Positions 8,417 to 15,020 of a stretch of 18,756 nt of DNA are shown piece after piece; position 1 is the first letter of the stretch; each line of letters begins with the position of its first letter. The notes below the pieces were generated by a model, which saw nothing but the letters and a program-made list of their open reading frames with translations, made no database searches and was not told where the DNA came from. Position numbers and translations under genes: made by a program. The DNA is from an uncultured Clostridia bacterium (lineage in GTDB: Bacteria > Bacillota_I > Bacilli_A > RF39 > UBA660). The stretch lies in the NCBI GenBank assembly GCA_947569225.1, contig CANORX010000002.1:1-18756 (forward strand), given 5' to 3'.

Positions 8417-9313
8417 TTATTTAGGAAAAGTAAAGTTATAAAAGAACTCATTCCAACCACTATCATCATCACTTTGTTCATCTAATAAAATACTAGTCTT
8501 AATATCTTTCTTCATACTTTCCCATAGATAGAAAGGATTAGTTCCATATTGACTAGCAGAAAGATTAAACACAGGATGCTTATATCCTCTCATAAGCATA
8601 CGAGCCATACAATAATAAGCAAGACCTTGAATTAATTTACCATTAGCAGGTATAACAGGAACTTCACAATGATAATTATCACTATATTGAGTTTCAATAT
8701 CTTTATAAACAACTGTTATACAAGTATCATTAAAATTAAGTTCAATAGTCTTACCTCCAATAAGAATATAGTTATGATTTGACTTATCATATCCTCCACG
8801 GGGGGTCTGACAATGAGAATGAACTTCATGCTGACATCTTGGACATTCAGCATTGTTATGAAGTGTATAAACAACAGGATTACATCCTACTTTACCAGTA
8901 TCAATAACCTCTCTAGTTCTAGAACCATTAGGACAACAATCATCAGGCATACCAAGATAGTCTTTATCAGTAGCACGCTCCGGACTTTCGTCCTCCGCTT
9001 GACCCCCCGTAGAGGATGGAGTAGATTCAGTATCACCACATCTATATTTACTAGTATCAGCTCTAGGTACTTCACAACCATTACTATCATATACTTTAAG
9101 ACCGTCATCAATAAGACAACATTTACTTTTAGCTATCTTATTAATGACGGTTAGTTTCATTTTCTTATCAACTTTACGAAGAACTTTAAGTTCATTCATA
9201 GCATCAACACACCAAGCAGGAACTCTAGGAATCCAATCACTTCCATCAGGATTGAAATCATTATCGAGTTTAGCAATAATATGTTCTATCGTAATCGTTT
9301 TATTATTTGCCAT
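8417..9313 (-). CDS. Cysteine-rich tail/connector protein, 298 aa
   Basis: The frame is open from 9433, but the first 40 codons would overlap the upstream gene. The ATG at 9313 (MANNKTITIEHIIAKL) sits four bases after the upstream stop at 9318 and is the likely start. The N-terminal part (WIPRVPAWCVDAMNELKVL) and C-terminal part (IPANGKLIQGLAYYCMARMLMRGYKHPVFNLS) look like the helical ring/connector proteins conserved upstream of the crAss-like muzzle. Residues 100-174 form a distinct cassette bounded by inverted GC-rich repeats (SSTGG and TPRGG). It contains CC, C and CPRCQHEVHSHC, a zinc-ribbon-like set of ligands. There are 14 cysteines in all, exceptional for this genome. A portal-proximal adaptor or ring subunit is the best guess; the cassette function is unknown. 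Confidence 0.7.
   Translation of the reverse strand: MANNKTITIEHIIAKLDNDFNPDGSDWIPRVPAWCVDAMNELKVLRKVDKKMKLTVINKIAKSKCCLIDDGLKVYDSNGCEVPRADTSKYRCGDTESTPSSTGGQAEDESPERATDKDYLGMPDDCCPNGSRTREVIDTGKVGCNPVVYTLHNNAECPRCQHEVHSHCQTPRGGYDKSNHNYILIGGKTIELNFNDTCITVVYKDIETQYSDNYHCEVPVIPANGKLIQGLAYYCMARMLMRGYKHPVFNLSASQYGTNPFYLWESMKKDIKTSILLDEQSDDDSGWNEFFYNFTFPK
8792..8807 (+). repeat. GC-rich dispersed repeat, copy 3 (TCCTCCACGGGGGGTC)
   Basis: It is identical to copy 1 over 16 bases and encodes TPRGG (residues 170-174) of the 298-aa protein on the minus strand, in the same phase as copy 1. The following coding bases (GATAAGTCAA) resemble those after copy 1. It pairs with copy 4 across about 190 bases. 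Confidence 0.85.
8982..8993 (-). other. GNRA-type mini-hairpin in the cysteine cassette
   Basis: The transcribed strand reads GGAC-GAAA-GTCC: a 4-bp stem with a GAAA tetraloop, flanked by further GGAG and GCGG sequence. It lies just inside repeat copy 4 in an unusually GC-rich stretch. It overlaps codons for EDESP, so it may simply reflect amino-acid choice. Confidence 0.35.
9001..9019 (-). repeat. GC-rich dispersed repeat, copy 4 (inverted partner of copy 3)
   Basis: The plus strand reads GACCCCCCGTAGAGGATGG, identical to copy 2 over 19 bases. On the coding strand it gives SSTGG (residues 100-104), in the same phase as copy 2. Confidence 0.85.
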
Positions 9314-9317
9314 AATA

Positions 9318-10280
9318 TTAGTTTTTATATCTAGTTTTATTACCATTATTATGTGCTCCACGTTCATACTTTTGTTGATTAACATTTCTAATATATTTAA
9401 ATGGAGCATTAGGTTCTCGTTCAAGATAAACAAGAAGTTTACTTCTTAATCCTAATTTAAGATTAAAAATATCATCAACAGTTTTACATTCAGAATTAAG
9501 TTGTTTAGCATCTTTACCACGAAGCTCTCTATTAATATAATTAGCATACTTAAATTTAATAGCACTATAACTATGAGTTCCATTATTAATAAGTTGTATT
9601 TCATAAAACTCTTTATTAGTTTTATAAACTACATAAGGAATACCATCATACTTAAGTCCACGAATTTTATATATTTCTGCTTCTTCTTTATCATAAGGTT
9701 TAAGACCAGCATCAATAATTTCTTGTTTTTTAAGTCTAGTAGCGTTCCAATCAACATAAGTATCTCTAGGTTTATCTCTATATCTCCAGAAATTAATAAC
9801 TAAATCACCAATTTCATATTTAAAGTGATAAGCATAACCTTCAAGAACACATTTATGAACACCATAACTATAATACCTATGAATGTACTTTTTATAATCA
9901 GAAAGACTTAATTCAGAACGTCTTGTAGCAAGTTTAAGAGCAATAATATAATCATTTGCTTTTTTAGCTAAGTTACAATAACGCAAAAGTTGGAGAAGAA
10001 CAATACGTCTTTCTCCAACTGTATAACTAAGTTGATTATTAATTAATTGCTCTAATTTATTAATTAATTCAACATTATCATTAAGAAATTGAAACCCATA
10101 TTCATTAAGATTAATTTTTAAATCATCTTTAATAACTTGATTTTTACTTTTAATATAAGCACGACAATCAGCTTTCATCTTATTTATAAGTTCAAGTTCT
10201 TTATTATATTTTGCCATATCGTCATTAGAAGTTTCAATAAACTTTTTATAATAATGACTAATATCTATATCTTTAATCAT
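9318..10280 (-). CDS. Conserved crAss-like structural protein, 320 aa (ring/connector type)
   Basis: The start (MIKDIDISHYYKKFIETSND) is three bases after the upstream stop. The N-terminal 140 residues are mainly helical and charged, with LEQLINNQLSYTVGERRIVLLQLLRYCNLAKKANDY. A beta-rich central part follows (FKYEIGDLVINFWRYRDKPRDTYVDWNATRLKKQEIIDAGLKPY). Then comes an EIYKIRGLKYDGIPYVVYKTNKEFYEI segment and a basic C-terminal tail ending GNKTRYKN. The HKCVLEGYAYHFKYEIGDLV pattern, where a small domain follows a helical bundle, is familiar from proteins that sit between the portal-adjacent proteins and the muzzle gene in crAss-like genomes. There is no enzymatic motif or membrane segment. The role as a ring or tail-hub protein is inferred from gene order. 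Confidence 0.6.
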   Translation of the reverse strand: MIKDIDISHYYKKFIETSNDDMAKYNKELELINKMKADCRAYIKSKNQVIKDDLKINLNEYGFQFLNDNVELINKLEQLINNQLSYTVGERRIVLLQLLRYCNLAKKANDYIIALKLATRRSELSLSDYKKYIHRYYSYGVHKCVLEGYAYHFKYEIGDLVINFWRYRDKPRDTYVDWNATRLKKQEIIDAGLKPYDKEEAEIYKIRGLKYDGIPYVVYKTNKEFYEIQLINNGTHSYSAIKFKYANYINRELRGKDAKQLNSECKTVDDIFNLKLGLRSKLLVYLEREPNAPFKYIRNVNQQKYERGAHNNGNKTRYKN

Positions 10281-10283
10281 AAT

Positions 10284-10988
10284 TTATCTAGTTACAAAAT
10301 TATCAATAGGAGTTTCATTTGTTTGACGAGGAACTTCAATAAGATTACGTTTAAATACAATTTCTTTAAGAGCTCCAATCATATCTTCAGGAATAAGAAA
10401 TTCATCATCATCGTATTTAGCTTCATCATCAATAGGGTCATAATTTACATCTTTAGCTTTTTCAACAGTTTCAGTAGGAACAAGATAAGGAACTTCAAAA
10501 GGAGATTCAATAATAATAGAACCTATATTTTGAAACCAATCTTTATTATTACTAAAGAAATAAATATAACCATTAATATAATCATAAACAGGAAGATTAC
10601 ACATACCTGCAAGATAATGATAAAACTTAGCACTAGCTTCTTTTGCAAATGGTATTTCTATCCCAGTATGTCCGGTAGTTCTAATTGATTGGAAAGGTAA
10701 GTTATTAATAAGTCTAACTGGCTTTGGAACTTCTTGTTTAGTACGTTTAATCGCAGGAAGCCCAAGAGTTTGACTATTATATAAGTCACCATCAGGAATA
10801 TTAACAATAGAAATACGAATACGTTGTTGCAAACCTTTATCAACATATTTATGATTTTCATAACTTTTACGAATTAGTTCATTACGACCATGAAGAATAG
10901 CATATCGAAGATTACGTCTAAGAGGAATACTATTAGGATTGCCAACAGCATGAGCAAATTCACTAACTAATTGATTAAGACTAGCCAT
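10284..10988 (-). CDS. Head-tail connector/ring-type protein, 234 aa
   Basis: It starts MASLNQLVSEFAHAVGNPNSIPLRRNLRYAILHGRNELIRKSYENH, one base after the preceding stop. A helical N-terminus with 'AHAVGNPNSIPLRRNLRYAIxHxRNELIR' is followed by a beta domain (RIRISIVNIPDGD, VPKPVRL, GYIYFFSNN, SIIIESPFEVP). It ends with an acidic segment (DPIDDEAKYDDDEFLIPEDMIGALKEIVF) and a short tail. The architecture of helical bundle, beta sandwich and C-terminal helix resembles phage adaptor (P22 gp4/T7 gp11-like) or crAss-like ring proteins that bind below the portal. It is encoded immediately before the two other connector-type genes and the muzzle, in keeping with assembly order. The assignment is by general recognition. 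Confidence 0.6.
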   Translation of the reverse strand: MASLNQLVSEFAHAVGNPNSIPLRRNLRYAILHGRNELIRKSYENHKYVDKGLQQRIRISIVNIPDGDLYNSQTLGLPAIKRTKQEVPKPVRLINNLPFQSIRTTGHTGIEIPFAKEASAKFYHYLAGMCNLPVYDYINGYIYFFSNNKDWFQNIGSIIIESPFEVPYLVPTETVEKAKDVNYDPIDDEAKYDDDEFLIPEDMIGALKEIVFKRNLIEVPRQTNETPIDNFVTR

Positions 10989-10989
10989 G

Positions 10990-11271
10990 TTAAGATTGAC
11001 TTGCGTTTTCTAATTGATGAACTCTTTCTTCAAGCTCATTAATCTTATCAGAATATGTTTCAACTTTAGCTTTAAGTTCATTAACTGTATCAACTAATTC
11101 ATTATGCTTTTGTTCTATAACTTTAACTTTTTGTTCAAGTTCAGTATTATTAGTATAATCAACAATAGAATTTAATAATTCAATTAATAAGCTTCTATCT
11201 TTATTAGATATATCACTATTTAAACAGCATATAGTTCTAATAATATCATCTTTAAGTTTATTTTTAGTCAT
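10990..11271 (-). CDS. Small coiled-coil protein, 93 aa
   Basis: The ORF starts MTKNKLKDDIIRTICCLNSD, six bases after the reverse transcriptase stop, and ends one base before the next gene. Residues 35-90 are a continuous heptad-like coiled coil (LEQKVKVIEQKHNELVDTVNELKAKVETYSDKINELEERVHQLEN). The C-terminal RVHQLENA resembles the end of the 167-aa coiled-coil protein (RVDALEQA), so the two could be related structural coils. It sits where a DGR accessory protein might be found, but it is acidic and coiled-coil rather than a basic four-helix Avd. I therefore regard it as a tail-associated protein. The function is unknown. Confidence 0.7.
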   Translation of the reverse strand: MTKNKLKDDIIRTICCLNSDISNKDRSLLIELLNSIVDYTNNTELEQKVKVIEQKHNELVDTVNELKAKVETYSDKINELEERVHQLENASQS

Positions 11272-11277
11272 AATATA

Positions 11278-12574
11278 TTATATTTGAGGTTTAATATTTT
11301 CTTTTCTATTTTTAGTATAAATACGCCAATCATATTTAGTAATTTTAAAATTAATAGGAAAATGATTAAGTCTATGTATAGAATAAAATAGAGTTTTATC
11401 TCTACTATCAGTATAATAAGCTTTGCCATTTCTAATAAAATTAATTCTAAAATACTTAGCATAATTAATAACTTGAATTATTCTAACGTATTTACCATAA
11501 TATTTAGCAATATTAGTTCTTTTACCATTCCAATTAGAATATCTAACACCTGTAAGACTTTGAATTTTATAAAGAAGATTTTTAGCATCAGCGTGTTTAA
11601 GCCATCCATAATAAGCACACATTCTAACTTTAAATTCTTTTTTATCAATTTCTCTATTTAAATAACTATTTACTAGTCTTATAATTTTATATTTAATAGA
11701 TTTTCTAATTAGAGTATGAGTATGATAAAATACATAACCAACAAAATTAATTCCTCTACAATCAACAGTATATATATTATAATTATCTTTAACATTCAAT
11801 CCAATAGTATTAAAATATAACTTAATATAAATAAGATCTTTATGAAGAAAATCTTTATCATCACTTAGAATAACTATTATCATCAGCATAACGATAATAG
11901 AATTTACATTTAAGTTCTTCTTTACATAAATGGTCAAGTTCGCTAAGATAAAGATTAGCAAAGTATTGAGATAAATAATTACCAATAGGAACTCCAATTC
12001 CAATTTTATTAGTTAATTTAGAAGAAACATCACGAACATTATCAGTAGAATCAATAATTTCATCAAGAATCATTAAAAAATCTTTATCTTTAATCTTCTT
12101 TCTAATACATTTCTTAAGACCATTATGAGGAATACTAGGATAAAATTTCCTAATATCTAATTTAAGACAATATTTAGTTTTATTAGGATATTTCCTTAAA
12201 TCTCTTTTAAGATTATTTGCACAAAGATGAATACCTCTACCTTCAATACAACTATATGTATTATGAATAAAACTTTTTGTCCAAATATATTTTACAACAT
12301 TCATTATAGCATGATGAGCAATTCTATCTGGATAATAAGGAAGTCTATAAATAATACGTTCTTTTGGTTCATATATTTTATATAGACTATATTTAGAAGT
12401 TTTATATTTAAGATTAAATAGTTTATATACTAAATCTTCATTTTCATATTGTCTATTTTTATCATGTTTATTAATACCATATTTCTTATTTTTATTCTTT
12501 CTTGCATTATCATCAGCAACTTCAATATTTTCAATAGTACATAGTTTATCATGTAAACCACTATATCTTTTCAT
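11278..12574 (-). CDS. DGR reverse transcriptase, interrupted by a +1 frameshift after the YADD catalytic motif
   Basis: Two overlapping frames together make one reverse transcriptase of about 431 residues. Frame one starts at 12574 (MKRYSGLHDK). It carries the finger/palm motifs KERIIYRLPYYPDRIAHHAI (71-90), LDIRKFYPSI with the first catalytic Asp (139-148), the DGR-type IGNYLSQ (197-203) and YRYADD (227-232). It then runs NSYSK into TGA at 11861. Omitting the single A (coding strand) at 11878 gives YADD-IVILSDDKDF and continues open to 11278. That part carries GINFVGYVFYHTHTLIRK and YYGWLKHADAKNLL, the usual thumb and C-terminal features of DGR enzymes. The SQ motif and the nearby template/variable repeat pair identify a DGR enzyme rather than a group II intron or retron RT. 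It would copy the TR RNA with adenine-specific errors into the VR. The break could be a true mutation, an assembly error, or recoding. Confidence 0.9.
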
Positions 12575-12724
12575 ATTTATATAATTTATATAAGAGCCTT
12601 CGTGAATATCACTACCAACACTTTTAGTTTCTAAATAACGTTATCTTTTACCAAGAGGTAAGGTTATACTTCCCAAAATAATATTTATATTAATCTTATA
12701 TTTATTAGTTTTAGGAATTATATA
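12575..12724 (-). other. Spacer between template repeat and reverse transcriptase, probable part of the DGR RNA
   Basis: This is 150 non-coding bases with no ORF of note. It contains a perfect 10-base palindrome (ATAACGTTAT, 12635-12644) and a hairpin with arms TTACC/GGTAA around an AAGA loop (12648-12661). In characterised DGRs the region just 3' of the TR belongs to the RNA used for self-primed cDNA synthesis. These structures could serve that purpose here, but that is inference. Confidence 0.45.
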
Positions 12725-12829
12725 AAAGAAGCCGACATTAGCATTAGAATCTGACTGAACTCAATTAGAATTAAAGTTACTAGAGCTAGCTTTAGAACTG
12801 TTATTAGCGTTACTGCTAAGCAGAAGCAC
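12725..12829 (-). repeat. DGR template repeat (TR)
   Basis: This 105-base non-coding copy of the VR lies 270 bases downstream. On the minus strand, 77 template bases are not adenine and 76 of these match the VR; 26 of 28 adenines differ. Read in the VR phase it has 35 codons: eight AAY (Asn), five AGY, one AAA, and an in-frame TGA at codon 23. It could not serve as a gene end itself. AAY enrichment is the hallmark of templates optimised for adenine mutagenesis. The end nearest the RT (12725-12736, coding GTCGGCTTCTTT) is identical to the VR end and is the IMH*-like segment. The only non-adenine mismatch is at 12822 (plus-strand a here, c at 13092). Confidence 0.96.
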
Positions 12830-12884
12830 TGTATCTAAATGTCAATCATCTTAAGAAATATAACCTTTAATATTATTATAATAA

Positions 12885-12958
12885 ACTGTTGCAGGAGTAG
12901 TATCGAGAAATACAAAAACAGAAAACAAATTAATTAACCAACTACTCCTAGCAACAGT
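12885..12958 (-). other. Inverted repeat between VR and TR (candidate DGR target-recognition cruciform or terminator)
   Basis: Arms 12885-12901 (ACTGTTGCAGGAGTAGT) and 12941-12958 (ACTACTCCTAGCAACAGT) are complementary over 17 bases with one extra base in the right arm, around a 39-base loop. A perfect palindrome TCCACGTGGA (12959-12968) abuts the right arm. On the coding strand this begins just after the target gene stop and 36 bases beyond the VR end. In the Bordetella phage DGR a hairpin a few bases beyond the VR is needed for retrohoming, so this is a natural candidate. No uridine run follows, which makes a simple terminator less likely. Confidence 0.6.
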
Positions 12959-12973
12959 TCCACGTGGACTTAT

Positions 12974-14434
12974 TTAATCAAGCTTAACTGTGGTAAAGAA
13001 GCCGACACCAGCACCAGAAACCGACCGAACCCAATCAGAAACAAAGCCACCAGAGCCAGCCCCAGAACCGTCAGCAGCGCAACCGCCAAGCCGAAGCACA
13101 CGAGCAGCTTTATCTGTATCTTGTCCATTATTACCTCTTATCCAATTATAATCAGCTTTTTTATTAGTTCCAACTTTATTAGGGATAAAATAAGGACCAA
13201 ATCTAAAATCAAATTCAGTAATAAAATTATTACTATTAGCTTGGTCACCTATAAAATAACATTTATCTTGAATATTATCTATTGTAATATCGGCATGATT
13301 AACACCTTTTTTAAGAAGATAAACACTATTATAATTTGTATTGCGATTTACAATAACTACATCTCTAATAAATGTCCATATATCACCAAAAAAGTTTAGA
13401 ATACCACGATAAACAGCAGGATAAGTATTAAGATTACTACCATTTGTATTATAATTTCCTAGTTCATAATGGTCACCATTTGTACTACCATTACCAATAT
13501 TATGTTCAGCAGTCCAATAAGTTTGTACAATAGGATTATTGCCATTAAAAGCTGTCCATCTATCCCAACCTAAATTTGTAACACCAGCACCAAGTCCTCC
13601 TTGTTTAAATCCATCACTAGTTAAATTAGTATTTAATGCAGCTTGATTATCAAAATTTGCATACTCAATATAACAAAGAGCTTGTATAGCACAATATTCA
13701 AGATAATCAATCATTGTAATCCAATCGCCACGATTAGCACAAAATTCATTTGCTTTATCATAATTAATTCCAGTTCTAGGTCTACCTTGTAATTTAGTAG
13801 CAACAACAGAAGAACTTTTATTTCCTCCTAAATATCTAGTATCATCATGTTTAATACAAGCACTAAATACTTCTTCTTTACCATCTTCTCTAGTTCTAGT
13901 CATAGTTTTGGTATGACTTATAATAAAAGGATGAACTCTAGTAAATGTTCCATCAATATTAAAATCACTTATCCAAAGTTGATATTTAGTACCAGTATCT
14001 TTAACACATATATAAAATTCTGGAACTCTTACCCCAACATCGCCATCACTTCCATCAAGAGGAGGAATAAGACCATTTTCAAGAGGTTTAGCCCAACCCG
14101 TAGGATTAAGGAAATAACTGATTTTCTTTTCATTATAGACACAACCTTTAAGTCTATTTTGAATAGGAAGTTCTCTATGAAATTTAGCATTACCAATTCT
14201 GATTATATCATTGTCATCTTTAGTCCATTCAATACCATACGCAGCATTTTCAAAAGTAGGAATAAATGCAGCAGAACCCCAAGCTGGATTACCTTGTTCA
14301 TTAATAATTAAACTATCTCCTTTAGATACTCCATCTAAATTAGGTAAATGTTTAAGTCCTTCTGCAAGTTCATTTAGTATATGCTTATTAAATCTTAATA
14401 AGCCATTATACATTTCTACTAAATTAAAATTCAT
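12974..14434 (-). CDS. DGR target protein with C-type-lectin-like variable C-terminus, 486 aa (likely receptor-binding tail protein)
   Basis: It starts MNFNLVEMYNGLLRFNKHIL, one base after the coiled-coil gene stop, and ends LD-TAA. The N-terminal 40 residues are helical and could attach to the tail. A connecting segment (GDSLIINEQGNPAWG) then leads into a large Trp/Gly/Asn-rich domain that runs to the end. It includes GRPRTGINYDKANEFCANRGDWITMIDYLEYCAIQAL, YWTAEH and GILNFFGDIWTFIRDV, and ends RVLRLGG...GFFTT. This is the formylglycine-generating-enzyme/C-type-lectin-like fold commonly diversified by DGRs. The variable residues are 446-480, six residues from the C-terminus, and are mostly Gly, Ala, Ser, Val and Asp. 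Varying this surface would alter binding to the host cell envelope. GC content and codon use jump in the VR because template adenines became G. Confidence 0.9.
   Translation of the reverse strand: MNFNLVEMYNGLLRFNKHILNELAEGLKHLPNLDGVSKGDSLIINEQGNPAWGSAAFIPTFENAAYGIEWTKDDNDIIRIGNAKFHRELPIQNRLKGCVYNEKKISYFLNPTGWAKPLENGLIPPLDGSDGDVGVRVPEFYICVKDTGTKYQLWISDFNIDGTFTRVHPFIISHTKTMTRTREDGKEEVFSACIKHDDTRYLGGNKSSSVVATKLQGRPRTGINYDKANEFCANRGDWITMIDYLEYCAIQALCYIEYANFDNQAALNTNLTSDGFKQGGLGAGVTNLGWDRWTAFNGNNPIVQTYWTAEHNIGNGSTNGDHYELGNYNTNGSNLNTYPAVYRGILNFFGDIWTFIRDVVIVNRNTNYNSVYLLKKGVNHADITIDNIQDKCYFIGDQANSNNFITEFDFRFGPYFIPNKVGTNKKADYNWIRGNNGQDTDKAARVLRLGGCAADGSGAGSGGFVSDWVRSVSGAGVGFFTTVKLD
12995..13006 (-). 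other. IMH-like invariant end of the variable repeat
   Basis: The coding strand reads GTCGGCTTCTTT and is identical to the matching TR end at 12725-12736. It contains no adenine, so it cannot be mutated. It occupies the place of the initiation-of-mutagenic-homing sequence, at the 3' end of the VR on the coding strand. Unlike the GC-rich IMH of the Bordetella element, it is only half G+C. Confidence 0.65.
12995..13099 (-). repeat. DGR variable repeat (VR)
   Basis: These are the 105 bases encoding residues 446-480 of the target protein, collinear with the TR at an offset of exactly 270 bases and with no gaps. On the coding strand the 28 template adenines appear as 22 G, 3 T, 1 C and 2 unchanged. 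Codon changes include AAC to TGC, AAT to GCT, AAA to GGG, TGA to TGG and AAT to GGT. Homology stops sharply at both ends. Confidence 0.96.
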
Positions 14435-14435
14435 A

Positions 14436-14939
14436 TTAAGCTTGTTCTAGAGCATCAACTCGACCATCAAGAGAATTAATATTATTAGTATTTTGATTAA
14501 CTTTAGTTACAAGTCCTTGAAGAGCAGCAATTATAGCATCGTTCTTAGTATCATTACTAGCTTTCATATCATTAACGGCAGCAATTAAAGTATTAAACTT
14601 ACCTTGTAATGCACTACTCATATTCTTTATATTTGTATCAATAGTAGTAAGTTTATCACTAATAGTAGCTAAATCAGAATGAACTAAATCAAATTTTTCA
14701 GTAAGAAGAGTTTGAGTTTCATCTGATTCACTTTTATGTTGATTTTCAAATTCATCAAATTCAGCTTTAACCATTTCATGCAATTCAGTAATCTTTTGAC
14801 TAATCTCATCAAGATTAACTATAACATTATTTTCTCCAAGCTCATCATGTTCTTTATTACCAGAAATACTAAGTTTAAGATTATTAATAAGTTTATTAAT
14901 AGCATCTAACTTATAATTAACTCTTTTATCATCTTCCAT
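14436..14939 (-). CDS. Coiled-coil tail protein, 167 aa, encoded just before the DGR target
   Basis: It starts MEDDKRVNYKLDAINKLINN and stops one base before the target gene start, so the two are very probably co-translated. Heptad-patterned helices run through most of the protein: residues 45-75 (ISQKITELHEMVKAEFDEFEN), 80-120 (LLTEKFDLVHSDLATISDKLTTIDTNIKNM) and 120-167 (FNTLIAAVNDMKASNDTKNDAIIAALQGLVTKVNQ). It ends LDGRVDALEQA. The protein is acidic, without Cys or Trp. It could be the fibrous shaft or an adaptor that displays the diversified receptor-binding protein. That partnership is inferred from adjacency. A Bacteroides-like promoter lies directly upstream. Confidence 0.7.
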   Translation of the reverse strand: MEDDKRVNYKLDAINKLINNLKLSISGNKEHDELGENNVIVNLDEISQKITELHEMVKAEFDEFENQHKSESDETQTLLTEKFDLVHSDLATISDKLTTIDTNIKNMSSALQGKFNTLIAAVNDMKASNDTKNDAIIAALQGLVTKVNQNTNNINSLDGRVDALEQA

Positions 14940-14961
14940 ATCTTTAGAATTTAGTTTGTTA

Positions 14962-14990
14962 CAAATATAAATTATATTATTAATAACAAG
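14962..14990 (-). promoter_or_regulatory. Bacteroides-type promoter candidate upstream of the coiled-coil/DGR-target genes
   Basis: On the minus strand CTTG (14987-14990) is followed after 17 bases by TATATTTG (14962-14969), which matches the Bacteroidota -7 consensus TAnnTTTG. A start around 14955 would leave a leader of about 15 bases before the ATG at 14939. The -33 match is only partial, and the background is AT-rich. Confidence 0.4.
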
Positions 14991-15020
14991 TAGTTTAACA
15001 ATATTATTAACATTTTTTAA

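Noticed and set aside
8978..9019. Hammerhead or RNase P-like RNA suggested by GAAAGTCCGG
   Set aside because: The CUGAUGA core and other required helices are absent; only a short tetraloop hairpin is supported.
8813..9154. Plus-strand ORF of 113 codons opposite the 298-aa gene, and other plus-strand ORFs of 60-183 codons
   Set aside because: Low-complexity Ser/Ile/Phe/Asn-rich translations antisense to well-supported genes; they arise because antisense stops correspond to rarely used codons here.
9314..9433. Extending the 298-aa gene to the ATG at 9433
   Set aside because: It would overlap the 320-aa gene by more than 100 bases, and the extra 40 residues look like out-of-frame sequence; the ATG at 9313 fits the operon spacing.
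10990..11271. 93-aa protein as DGR Avd
   Set aside because: It is acidic with a continuous heptad coil, unlike basic four-helix Avd proteins.
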